From the NCBI RefSeq assembly GCF_000482245.1, contig NZ_AWNH01000016.1:1-51878 (forward strand): DNA of 51,878 nucleotides, written 5' to 3'. Source of the stretch: Leptolyngbya sp. Heron Island J. Its GTDB lineage: Bacteria; Cyanobacteriota; Cyanobacteriia; Phormidesmidales; Phormidesmidaceae. The position numbers were made by a program, and so were the translations under genes. Position 1 is the stretch's first letter, and every line of letters starts with the position of its first letter. This document shows positions 7,761-15,419 of the stretch, in pieces. The notes beneath the pieces were generated by a model. It ran no database searches and was not told where the DNA came from. It worked only from the letters and a program-made list of their open reading frames with translations.

Positions 7761-8894
7761 TTATCTGCTACCTGTCTCTTTGCGAGCGAGGTAATAGTTG
7801 TTCTGAAAGTCATGTTCTAGTTGCTTTACTTCAATACGAGTAAACCCAGCCGCCTCAATCATTTCAAGGGCTAGTTCCTCTCCCCACATAGTCCCTAATC
7901 CGGGGCCACCCGCTGCCAAAGAGACAGCCGTACAGTGGTGACAAGAAATGAAATAGAGCAAGGGCGCAACCGGATGGTCTAGATTGTTCTCTAGATGGCT
8001 AGACGCCCGAATATCTTGCATGAGATACAGCCCTCCAGGTCGCAAGGCCCGATGGATATTTTGCAAGACAGTTTCTGGCTGCGCCTGATCGTGAATGGCA
8101 TCAAAGGCAAATATCAGGTCATACTGGCTGTCTTCAGTAATCTGAGCGGCGTCCTGTATCTGAAAGGTAATATTCTCCAGGGTCAACCGTTGGGATTCTG
8201 CCTTGGCCCAGGCGATCGCCTCAGGAGAGAAGTCGTAGCCCACGAATCGACTACTGGGAAACATGCCTGCCAGCTTTTGGATTGCCCGGCCTTGCCCGCA
8301 GCCAATATCCGCGACTTCTATTCCGCTGGCTAGCGCTTCGATTAACCCTGGCACCATTGGCAAAATGTGCGTATCTAGTCCCGCAATTACCGTTTGAGCG
8401 CTGTCTTCTGCCATCACCTCGTGGAAGCGAGTATAGGCGGAATAGGGAACGCCACCACCATGGTAAAAACAATCAATGATGGCATCTTCGACTGCGCCCA
8501 TCAGAGGCACAAACTGCATGGTCGCGGCCAGGTTATTAGGACTAGCCTCGCGGGTCAGAAAGACCGCATGTTCAGCCGGAAGTGAATAGCTGCGGCTGGC
8601 ACTGTCATAGTCAACAATGCGACCTGTCACCAGGGCGGCTAGCCACTCGCGAACATAGCGTTCGTTAAGTCCTGCGGCCTCAGCAATTTGTAGGCTAGTG
8701 CTGGCGCTGAGGGTGGCCATCGTATCTAGCAGGCCCGTGCGATGGCCAATGGAGAGCATACTGGCTAAAGCGCCACTGTTGAGCATGCCTAGCAGGCGAT
8801 CGCCAAAGGCCTCTGCCTTCTGTTCATCTAAGGCTGACGCGTTAATCTGATCTTCTAAAACTGAATTGGGTTGAGTTAGCGTATCTGTTGTCAT
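7761..8894 (-). CDS. SAM-dependent methyltransferase with N-terminal winged-helix-like domain
   Basis: Three ATG codons stand close together; the one at 8894 has GGAGG five bases upstream. The protein is about 377 residues. Residues 20-100 form a dimerisation/winged-helix-like region (LGMLNSGALASMLSIGHRTGL, AEAAGLNERYVREWLAALV), typical of the Rv2258c-like methyltransferases. The Rossmann domain follows with VADIGCGQGRAIQKLA (motif I), RFVGYDFSPEAIAWAK, IQDAAQ and DLIFAFDAIHDQ, then LRPGGLYLMQDI. Two histidines and a cysteine in YFISCHHCTAVSL may contribute to the active site. The substrate is unknown. It belongs to the cargo set, 64 bases before the flavoprotein gene. Confidence 0.85.
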   Translation of the reverse strand: MTTDTLTQPNSVLEDQINASALDEQKAEAFGDRLLGMLNSGALASMLSIGHRTGLLDTMATLSASTSLQIAEAAGLNERYVREWLAALVTGRIVDYDSASRSYSLPAEHAVFLTREASPNNLAATMQFVPLMGAVEDAIIDCFYHGGGVPYSAYTRFHEVMAEDSAQTVIAGLDTHILPMVPGLIEALASGIEVADIGCGQGRAIQKLAGMFPSSRFVGYDFSPEAIAWAKAESQRLTLENITFQIQDAAQITEDSQYDLIFAFDAIHDQAQPETVLQNIHRALRPGGLYLMQDIRASSHLENNLDHPVAPLLYFISCHHCTAVSLAAGGPGLGTMWGEELALEMIEAAGFTRIEVKQLEHDFQNNYYLARKETGSR

Positions 8895-9018
8895 CATGAC
8901 CTCCAAAAGGGAGAAATGAACTTGTCATGAGTCAACAATAGAAAAGCGGGCGCTCCCTAGACGTTCCCCGGGCGTTCTGTGGACTACCTATTGCGTTGTT
9001 AGCAATTGTCCGTCAAAG

Positions 9019-9294
9019 CTAAAGAGCGTTAATAGGTGCTGATAGCGTCTCTATCAAATTCGCTGACCAGATTTGGTCGTAGGGAACTTTTCCTTTTTGG
9101 TAGGCAGCGCGAACGGTGTCGGCATCGGCAGCTTCTAATTCGCAAACGCTGTGCGTGCGATCGCGCGATAGATACGTCCGCTTCCAAGTAATATTTCGCT
9201 CTGTCATACAAGGGGCGGAACGTTCTACTAGTTCATCCCAAAAGGCTTGGTCGATAGGGGGATTATAGGTTGTTTCGACAACGATGAGTGCCAT
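9019..9294 (-). CDS. DUF4242-like small protein
   Basis: ATG at 9294 (MALIVVETTYN) fits better than the longer frame, which adds a non-conserved leader. The 91-residue protein has the ferredoxin-like pattern of DUF4242: a first strand (LIVVETTY), a helix, then ITWKRTYLSRDRTHSVCELEAAD and a helix ending PYDQIWSANLI. The central strand pair with a conserved cysteine and W-x-x-(S/T)-Y is the family signature; some relatives are annotated as nickel-binding or as stress dimers. It is placed between the regulator (20 bases downstream of its stop) and the enzymes, so it is likely cotranscribed. Confidence 0.65.
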   Translation of the reverse strand: MALIVVETTYNPPIDQAFWDELVERSAPCMTERNITWKRTYLSRDRTHSVCELEAADADTVRAAYQKGKVPYDQIWSANLIETLSAPINAL

Positions 9295-9356
9295 AGTAAA
9301 AACACTTCCGAGAGTAGAACTCAGCTGATACGGCATGATTTTAGATCGTACTGGAT

Positions 9357-12300
9357 TCAGAAACGAATAGTCGATTCAGAGACTTTTTTCAATAATGTTT
9401 GAACACGAGCACTGAAGCTTCTAGCATTCAATGCTTTTAGCTTTTGTTGGTGCTGCTGTATTGCTGCATGCTCTTCGTTAGTTTTACAATCGGTTGCCAG
9501 GTTGCTGAGCAAACATAGGGCTTCAGCGATCACAACATCACCAGGATGTTCAACCCTTGCAGCCGCCCGATGCGCGATGGTCGCATACGCCATTGCCGAA
9601 CTCGCATCCTCCTGCGCCAGCGCTCGCTCGCTGGCATGGCTGGCCACAAAAACAATTTTTCGCTGGGCATCCAGGTTATCCAGACGGTGCAAAGCTTCGC
9701 CCAGTGACGATGGCGGCTTGCCTGCCTCTTGAGCATAGTCTTGCAGGATAATAAGTGCCTGAGCAAAGGCTGCATCGCTGCCCTGTGACAGCTGAGGAGA
9801 CAACTCCAGCAGCGCCTGAGCATAGCTCAAATCGGGCTGATGGCTATCCCAGGCCGTCATTGCCAAAAACGAGAGATTGCAGCCAGCTGCCCAATGATCT
9901 TGTTGATTTTGAGCAAGCTGAAGGGCCTGGTGAAAATGGTTCATCGCGATGTCATACTGGCCGCGATAGCGATGGATGCAGCCAAGACCCTGGTCAATAT
10001 CACACAGGGATAAACCCAGACGAGTGGCGAGTGAATGAGCTTCTAGCAATAGGGCCTCGGCTCGTTCCATGTCTTGTTCAATGGCGGCCAGGCAGCTGCC
10101 GTTGGTTGCCAGGGTTTCAGCTTGTAATTGGGGCGTGGGCGGAATTACATCTAAAGACTTTAGACACTGCCGGTGAACATCACTCAAGTTGCCTTGTTCA
10201 TAATGCAAAAAGGCGATCGCCTGATGAACAAACAATTCAGCTTCGGGCAGGGCGAAACCGTTCATTTCACCGAGCAATTTATTCAGCTGCTGTTTTACAT
10301 CCGTGGCTTCTGACTTGGAAACGCCTGCTAAAACGCGCGTCTGCCAGAGCTTGGCTGAATATAGGAGGCGATCGCACGTCTGCAAAGATTGCGCATGCTC
10401 TAAACCCAACAAAGTGAGCTGGATCGCCTCCTCATAGGCAAACAATCGCACGCTACGAGTGGCCGCTGCTAAGCAAGCCTGGGCCGCTAAGGCATGATTT
10501 CCTGCCGCGCCAGCATGGTACGCCACCTGAGCCGCCAGATCGTCTTCGATCATTTGAACCTCTAAGGTTTTGGCTAGCTGCCCATGAACTATTCGCCGCC
10601 GAGGCTCGGAGAGTTGTTCATAGGCGACCTGTCTAATCAGGTCATGAACAAAGTCATAGCTACTGCGATCGGAGCTAGCTGATAACTGTGCGGGGCGAAC
10701 AATTTGTTGTTGTTCAAGCTGTGTCATCGCCCTCAAAAATTCCATGGGTGGGTAGCTGGCGGCCGCCGCTAGAATCTCTGGATCAAACCGCCGTCCGAGA
10801 GCCGCTGCCCAAGGTAACAAGTCTCTAGCAGCTCCGTCTAACCGTTGCAGTCGATCGTCAATTAAGCCTGCCAGACCTTTAGATTTTTGGATGGATTTTT
10901 GGGTGCTAGCTCTGGCTGCTTCCAGGGCAAACAGTGGGTTGCCACCACTATCAGCATAAAGCTTGTCTGGGTCTAGTCTTTGAGGGCTTTGCTGCTCGCT
11001 GTCAAAAGCGCTGCTAAACGTGTCATTAGGTGGGGTATGAAACTTCTCTTGCAACGGCTTCACTAATGCCAGCACAGCCTCCGCAGACAAAGGTGGAATC
11101 GTTTCCTCCTGAAGTCGATTCTCTCGACGCAATGATTTGACTAGGGTGAGTGCAGCTGAATTCTCTTGCAACTCTTTCCATCTAGCGGCACAGGCGATTT
11201 TGAATGAGCTCTGACCCAGTAGCCGGAACACATAGTGCAAGAGCGTGATAGAAGAGTCGTCTAACCAGTGAATATCGTCAAATAACAGTAGTAGGGGCCG
11301 CTTTGGGGTAGCTAGCGTGCGTAACTCTTCAACGACCTTATCTAAAAGCTGTGCCCGATGTTGAGGTGCCTGGTATTGAGGTATCTGGTATTGAGCGCGA
11401 TCCGGCGACGGCGCTTGTAAGGCTGGAGCCGACACCCCAAATTCCGCCAGCAGACTACCAAATGTTTCTTCAAAGCTTGAGCGCAGCAGATCAATCCATA
11501 CCCCGTAGGCGCGGAGCTGCTCGGCGGCAAAGGCATGCCCCCAACAAGTCTGCCAGTGGTGGTGCGTTGCGGTTTCAGCCAGGGCTTCGAGCAATCTAGT
11601 TTTTCCAATGCCGGGCTCACCGATTAGCAGTAGTAAAGGGGAAGAGTCATCGATTGTGCCAAAAAGCCACTGTTCTAAAGTTCTCAACAGGTTATCTCTA
11701 CCCACCAATGGCTGGCCAGATTCAGATACTGATAGTGGCAAGGGTTCCAAAGAAGTCCCTTCGGATAGCTCCGATGCTGTCTTGGTTTCGCCTTCAGCCA
11801 TGAGCAACCGCTGATAAATTCCAGCAGTTTTTGGACTTGGGTTCACACCTAGTTCGGCTTGTAGGGTCGTCATGCACTGGTGATAAATCCGTAAGGCGGT
11901 AGCGCGATCGCCTATCTCTCCGTAGAGTTTCATCAGGCTTTGAGTGGCCCCTTCATCTAGCGGATCGGCTTGCAGCCAACGTTGCCCAAAAGCAATCGCT
12001 CTATCAATTTCTCCCAATGATTGTAGCAACTGAGTTATGCGAGCTAGAGCGCGAATATAGTTTTGCCTAATTCGCACCTGCTCAGGGTAAATCCATTCTG
12101 CGTCGCAGTTCAGCCAGAGCTCACCCTGACATTCACTCCGACATTCAAGCATCGCGGTTTCTAACGCCAGTATAGCGGTTTCGTCCTCAGCATTCTGAGC
12201 ATTTGCAAGTGCGGTTTCAAAGGTAACGATGTCTACATCGCAGGGGATTTGAGGCTGCCAGTATAGCGTTTTAGGTGCGATCACAAGTAGCGAATCGATC

Positions 12301-12539
12301 GGAGCATTGACCTGACGCAAATAATGGAGTTCTTTACGTAAGTTTGCAAGCGCCTGGCTGTTCTGGGTCTCTGGCCAGAGCGCTTCGGCAATGCGACGGC
12401 GAGGTTGAGGAGCCTGACGATACAAAATGAGGTAGGCAAGTAATTGTTGCGATCGCCCACGCAGCCCAGCGACAGTTTCACCGCGATTAAGCAGGCAAAA
12501 GTCACCGAACAAACAAACCTTTAGAGATGGCTTTTCCAT
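9357..12539 (-). CDS. Large BTAD/AAA/TPR transcriptional regulator (SARP/AfsR-like or LuxR-LAL-like architecture)
   Basis: This is a 1060-residue protein. Residues 1-95 form an OmpR-type winged helix (LFGDFCLLNRGE, RGRSQQLLAYLILYR, LWPETQNSQALANLRKEL). Residues 100-245 are the bacterial transcriptional activator domain (EGATQSLMKLYGEIGDRATAL). A STAND/AAA_16 ATPase follows, with Walker A GEPGIGKT near 305 and Walker B-like LLLLFDDIHW near 413. The C-terminal 400 residues are TPR-like helical repeats. Proteins of this layout sense a signal through the repeats and activate adjacent clusters (known). It is first in the cargo set and far the largest gene, so it is the likely switch. HIP1 octamers are frequent in it, as in the host-like segments. 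Confidence 0.9.
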   Translation of the reverse strand: MEKPSLKVCLFGDFCLLNRGETVAGLRGRSQQLLAYLILYRQAPQPRRRIAEALWPETQNSQALANLRKELHYLRQVNAPIDSLLVIAPKTLYWQPQIPCDVDIVTFETALANAQNAEDETAILALETAMLECRSECQGELWLNCDAEWIYPEQVRIRQNYIRALARITQLLQSLGEIDRAIAFGQRWLQADPLDEGATQSLMKLYGEIGDRATALRIYHQCMTTLQAELGVNPSPKTAGIYQRLLMAEGETKTASELSEGTSLEPLPLSVSESGQPLVGRDNLLRTLEQWLFGTIDDSSPLLLLIGEPGIGKTRLLEALAETATHHHWQTCWGHAFAAEQLRAYGVWIDLLRSSFEETFGSLLAEFGVSAPALQAPSPDRAQYQIPQYQAPQHRAQLLDKVVEELRTLATPKRPLLLLFDDIHWLDDSSITLLHYVFRLLGQSSFKIACAARWKELQENSAALTLVKSLRRENRLQEETIPPLSAEAVLALVKPLQEKFHTPPNDTFSSAFDSEQQSPQRLDPDKLYADSGGNPLFALEAARASTQKSIQKSKGLAGLIDDRLQRLDGAARDLLPWAAALGRRFDPEILAAAASYPPMEFLRAMTQLEQQQIVRPAQLSASSDRSSYDFVHDLIRQVAYEQLSEPRRRIVHGQLAKTLEVQMIEDDLAAQVAYHAGAAGNHALAAQACLAAATRSVRLFAYEEAIQLTLLGLEHAQSLQTCDRLLYSAKLWQTRVLAGVSKSEATDVKQQLNKLLGEMNGFALPEAELFVHQAIAFLHYEQGNLSDVHRQCLKSLDVIPPTPQLQAETLATNGSCLAAIEQDMERAEALLLEAHSLATRLGLSLCDIDQGLGCIHRYRGQYDIAMNHFHQALQLAQNQQDHWAAGCNLSFLAMTAWDSHQPDLSYAQALLELSPQLSQGSDAAFAQALIILQDYAQEAGKPPSSLGEALHRLDNLDAQRKIVFVASHASERALAQEDASSAMAYATIAHRAAARVEHPGDVVIAEALCLLSNLATDCKTNEEHAAIQQHQQKLKALNARSFSARVQTLLKKVSESTIRF

Positions 12540-13005
12540 CGTTTACATCTGCGACTTGCCAGTGTACGTTTGACCTCAACGTCTCAATCTTAGTTTATCT
12601 TTTCCAAACTTCTTGGAGATGCCCAGCAGCGAGCAGAACGTATATCAGCCACCATACCAGCAGCGTTTGGTCGTTCACTGCTGTGACGTGTGTTAGGTTG
12701 AGATAGTAGACCTGTTACGTAACAAAGGCCTAAAATCGCTGCAATCTAGACACAGCATAAGCTTCAGATATTTTCCGAAAAAGATTGCTGAATGCCAGGT
12801 GTATCAATGGTTTCAGCTATTATTTCTCTTATATTGCAACACCTCTAGTCACAAACAACTGATCACTTCACTATGTAATAGAGTAACAAGACTCCATTGC
12901 TATAAATCTTGCGTTCAGTGAGCTCCAAAGCTGTTTGCTGAATCCCTCCGGAGAATAGTGGAATACCCGAACCCATCAAAAACGGATTTACCTTTAGGAT
13001 TAGTT
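12540..13005. other. Leader region between the cargo regulator and the right end of the element
   Basis: No gene was found in these 466 bases. They contain a perfect 12-bp palindrome TGTTACGTAACA at 12713-12724 inside CC..AAGG. It lies about 175 bases upstream of the regulator start and could be an operator or promoter element for the minus-strand set. No convincing sigma-70 promoter could be assigned. Confidence 0.4.
12713..12724. promoter_or_regulatory. Palindrome upstream of the cargo regulator
   Basis: TGTTACGTAACA is perfectly self-complementary. Position and symmetry suggest binding of a dimeric regulator, possibly the SARP-like protein itself or a host factor. There is no further copy in the cargo that I saw. 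Confidence 0.35.
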
Positions 13006-13050
13006 GGCCTATGGCCCAATTTCGCACGAGTCGGGGCCATAGGCCATTTT
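13006..13050 (-). repeat. Right 38-bp inverted repeat and right target duplication (ATTTT)
   Basis: The inverted copy occupies 13008-13045 and ATTTT follows at 13046-13050. Here the internal palindrome is perfect: GGCCTATGGCCC (13006-13017) and GGGCCATAGGCC (13034-13045) flank a 16-base loop that is the complement of the left loop. It differs from the left end at one position, next to the inner edge. Confidence 0.85.
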
Positions 13051-13230
13051 CGCACCACTGCGGCCCACCTCAACGAGCATAAACAGCAATTGACCGCCAC
13101 AAAACAATTGATCGAGAAAGCTCAAGCCAACGGCTGGACCCGGCAGGTGGAAATGAATCAAACGGTGCAAGCCAATTTAGAAGCCATCATTGCTGGATTA
13201 GAGGCACCAGACGATGACAGCCAAGCGTAA
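13046..13230 (+). pseudogene. tnpB: TnpB C-terminal fragment, detached by the inserted element
   Basis: After the ATTTT duplication the frame reads HFRTTAAHLNEHKQQLTAT and runs to DDDSQA and a stop at 13230. This continues TnpB from 3391 exactly in phase (CLTCTHF joined to RTTAAHL). This tail is a basic, helical segment typical for the end of TnpB in the Tn554 group. It overlaps the tnpC start by 17 bases, as expected for the intact operon. It is cut off from its own start codon. Confidence 0.85.
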
Positions 13231-14062
13231 CACCCAGGGGCTCTCTGACAGTGCCCAACGCAAGCGGCAGGAAACCTTTAAGAAGGTTGACAAGGGTATT
13301 CAACAACTCATCAAAACCCAGCACCCGATCACCTTCTCGGCGGTCGCGGAGGCCGCTGGGGTATCCAAGGCATGGCTCTACAAAGAGGCCAGCGTCAAAC
13401 AACGGATTGAGCAGCTCCGAGACCAGAGCCGACAAACCGGACCATCCCAGCGACGAGAGTCGGCCAGCGAGAAATCCTTACGGGGGTTAAATCAAACCCT
13501 ACGCAACCGACTCCAGACGGTGGAGGCGGAAAATCGGGAACTGCGGCGGCAAAATGAGATCTTTGGGGGCTATCTCTTGCGGATACGGGAGTTAGAGAAG
13601 CAGCTGCAGCATCTAGAGGCTGAGAACCAGCAGCTCAAACACCTTAAAACCGGTACAACCCATAACACTCGGGTCTATAAGCAAGACCTCAATGCCTTGG
13701 GCATCAAGCTCAATTCAACCTTACGAAACCTGATCAGGGCCACACCGAACGCCATTGTTGAAACCGCAATTCAAGCCTTAGAAGAGGCCTTGAGTCGAGG
13801 GCTGGTGAGCAACCCTGGCGGATTTCTTCATGCCGCCGTTAAAGACTGTTGGCAACCTAATGAGTCTCTGGGCAACGTCGCTGAATTAGACACCTTTAAC
13901 GAGTGGTGGCGGTGGGCTTATGACCAGGGCCTTGTCAAAGCCGCTACTCAAATTGACGGGGTTCAACATGTCCTAACAGCGGATGAGGAATGGCTGCCAT
14001 TAGACACAGCTTTAACCCGCTATCCCATGGATACTGCGATCGCTAACCCGCCCCTCCCATAA
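13214..14062 (+). CDS. tnpC: TnpC-like accessory protein of the Tn554-like transposon (DUF6262 type)
   Basis: The protein has 282 residues. Residues 25-75 include a TetR/HTH-like segment (ITFSAVAEAAGVSKAWLYKE). Residues 75-150 are a long coiled coil with leucine/glutamate heptads (NRLQTVEAENRELRRQNE, LEKQLQHLEAENQQLKHL). The second half (RNLIRATPNAIVETAIQAL, GFLHAAVKDCWQPN) is longer than in the shortest TnpC proteins. In Tn554, TnpC affects orientation and frequency of transposition (known); the DNA contact is inferred from the HTH. It seems intact and is the only TnpABC part after TnpA that is undamaged, although its promoter link to tnpA is now broken by the insertion. Confidence 0.85.
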   Translation: MTAKRNTQGLSDSAQRKRQETFKKVDKGIQQLIKTQHPITFSAVAEAAGVSKAWLYKEASVKQRIEQLRDQSRQTGPSQRRESASEKSLRGLNQTLRNRLQTVEAENRELRRQNEIFGGYLLRIRELEKQLQHLEAENQQLKHLKTGTTHNTRVYKQDLNALGIKLNSTLRNLIRATPNAIVETAIQALEEALSRGLVSNPGGFLHAAVKDCWQPNESLGNVAELDTFNEWWRWAYDQGLVKAATQIDGVQHVLTADEEWLPLDTALTRYPMDTAIANPPLP

Positions 14063-14122
14063 ACCCATAGGGCCAAATAGCCTGCTCTACCAGGCGTTTG
14101 AGCCTCTAGTTATTCGTCTAAG

Positions 14123-14145
14123 TTTTAGTGTAATTTTTAGTGAAG
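14123..14145. repeat. Candidate right terminal repeat of the Tn554-like transposon
   Basis: This TTTTAGTGT plus A/T-rich block repeats the sequence at 752-774 in the same orientation. It lies about 60 bases past the tnpC stop, where an end would be expected. The match is imperfect. Confidence 0.35.
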
Positions 14146-14251
14146 TCAATGAAAGTTTTGTTAGTTTGGGTAGAATATCTACCATAGGAAGATGCCCACG
14201 CTAGCTTGCGGGTTTCGTCCTGCGGGTTGTTTCAAATAAGGGGAGTTGCCA

Positions 14252-15232
14252 ATGGCGCGTGATATTCCTGAGCCCACCTTTATCGAGTTTGGCCAGGTCG
14301 CCCAGGCACCCGTGCGGGTTATCGAGGATTTGGGCTGGCAGCGGGTGGTGGAGTTTTTGCGATCGCGCGAACTATCCGGTAGTACACTCAAAGCCTATGA
14401 ACGGCAGCTCCAGATCTTCTACACCTGGACCCAGAATAAACCCTGGCACGATATCACCCATCGCGACATTGACCGCTACAAGCAGCACCTGAAGAATCGG
14501 CCCAGTAAACGGGGAGGAACACTCGCTCCAACGACGATTAATCAGGCCCTCGCCACACTGAAGAGTTTCTTCAAGTGGCTCACCGTCAAGGACTATATCA
14601 CCCGTAATCCCACCCTCACTATTGAGTTTCTCAAAGAATCGGCCAAGCCGCCTCGCGATTTAGCCGAAACTCAAGTCAATCAGCTGTTTCAGGCTTTGGC
14701 CTACCGGGGTGATTCCGAAGTGCGAGACCGGGCACTTCTCCAGGTGCTTAGTCATGGATTACGGGCCAGGGAGGTCTGTGGGCTGGATATCAGCGACTAT
14801 GATGGACGGCGGTTGCAGATCCGCGAGGCTAAGTGGGGCAGTGATGGCCTGGTGCCGCTGAAGCCGGATGCTGTTATGGCATTAGATAGCTATCTGGGAT
14901 GGTTGGTACGCAATGGATTTGCCGTCAGCCAGGAGACTCCCTTGTTTATCAGTTTGTCGAATAACAGCCGGGGGCAGCGCTTGGGCTATAGCGGTATCTA
15001 TGAGTTGGTCAAGGATTTAGCGCAAGCCAGCGAGCTAGAGGATATTCACCCTCACCGCATGAGACATACTTTTGCCACCTCGCTCGTAGCCGCTGGCATG
15101 AATCCGTTGTTGGCAAAGCGAGCCGTCCGCATTCGCTCTGACAAGATTTTTGCTCGCTACAGTGACCGGGCATTAGATCTCAAGATGGAAGAGGCCTTTG
15201 AAGAGATTTATGGCGCTTCTGAAGAGTCATGA
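14252..15232 (+). CDS. Tyrosine recombinase, first tandem copy
   Basis: ATG at 14252 is chosen because the second copy starts at the equivalent codon (MARD.PEPTFIEFGQV), with GGGGAG upstream. The protein has 326 residues: a core-binding domain (STLKAYERQLQIFYTWT, about 45-130), then the catalytic domain with the first arginine in SHGLRAREVCG, the H-x-x-R box HRMRHTFATSL and the tyrosine in FARYSDRA near residue 304. The usual LGH box is replaced by RAVRIRSD, so the second conserved histidine seems absent. It differs from the second copy at about 30 residues. A palindromic candidate recombination site (15253-15278) follows the stop by 20 bases. Confidence 0.88.
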   Translation: MARDIPEPTFIEFGQVAQAPVRVIEDLGWQRVVEFLRSRELSGSTLKAYERQLQIFYTWTQNKPWHDITHRDIDRYKQHLKNRPSKRGGTLAPTTINQALATLKSFFKWLTVKDYITRNPTLTIEFLKESAKPPRDLAETQVNQLFQALAYRGDSEVRDRALLQVLSHGLRAREVCGLDISDYDGRRLQIREAKWGSDGLVPLKPDAVMALDSYLGWLVRNGFAVSQETPLFISLSNNSRGQRLGYSGIYELVKDLAQASELEDIHPHRMRHTFATSLVAAGMNPLLAKRAVRIRSDKIFARYSDRALDLKMEEAFEEIYGASEES

Positions 15233-15252
15233 TTTGGTGATCTTTAGAACCT

Positions 15253-15278
15253 CACGTTGTAGACATGTCCACAACGTG
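15253..15278. repeat. Palindromic candidate recombinase site after copy 1
   Basis: CACGTTGTAGAC and GTCCACAACGTG flank AT, with one mismatch between the arms. Two inverted 11-12-bp arms around a short centre resemble a tyrosine-recombinase core site, although the 2-bp centre is shorter than the usual 6-8. There is no T tract, which argues against a terminator. Confidence 0.5.
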
Positions 15279-15419
15279 AAACGCCCATCAGGAAAGGCTT
15301 CCAGGCGTCAAGCTAGAGATATATTGATTTATTTAGGGTAAAATTTCAGCCAGAGGGAGGGGGGTACGAAAGATTAGGCCTTTCGCTCTATGGATTTGTT
15401 TAAATGAGGGGAGGTCTGT

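Larger units (their letters stand above)
3392..13045. mobile_element. 9.65-kb inverted-repeat-bounded cargo element inserted in tnpB, without a transposase
   Basis: The two ends are inverted 38-bp repeats matching at 37 of 38 positions, flanked by a 5-bp direct repeat ATTTT (3387-3391 and 13046-13050). Removing the element and one ATTTT joins TnpB in frame (CTHF continuing to RTTAAHL), which proves insertion after tnpB was formed. A 38-bp inverted repeat, an inner TAAG at the left end, a 5-bp A/T-rich duplication and a res-like cluster inside resemble Tn3-family or Tn3-derived (TIME-like) elements. However, the outer tip is GGCC and not the usual GGGG, and the tips are self-complementary. No transposase or intact resolvase is encoded, so movement would have to be in trans. 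The cargo is the minus-strand gene set 4129-12539. Confidence 0.85.
752..14145 (+). mobile_element. Tn554-like transposon (tnpA-tnpB-tnpC), disrupted by a later insertion
   Basis: tnpA (906-2006), tnpB (1996-3391 plus 13046-13230) and tnpC (13214-14062) lie in one direction with overlapping reading frames once the inserted 9,654-bp element is removed. That gives an ancestral unit of about 3.7 kb. Boundaries here follow the similar terminal sequences at 752 and 14123 and are approximate. The tandem tyrosine recombinases to the right (14252-16400) share a half-site motif with the tnpA leader and may be part of the same larger element. Confidence 0.6.

Noticed and set aside
9755-10417. Plus-strand open frame of 220 codons inside the regulator gene
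   Set aside because: It lies wholly within the well-supported minus-strand BTAD/AAA gene, lacks a ribosome site and looks like a compositional shadow.
3392-13045. Interpretation of the 9.65-kb element as a normal autonomous Tn3 transposon
   Set aside because: No tnpA or intact tnpR of that family is present, and the outer tip lacks the usual GGGG. Only the end length, the duplication size and the res-like cluster point that way.
15253-15278. Reading of the palindromes after the recombinases as terminators
   Set aside because: No T tract follows and the same half-site appears upstream of tnpA, so a protein-binding site is more likely.
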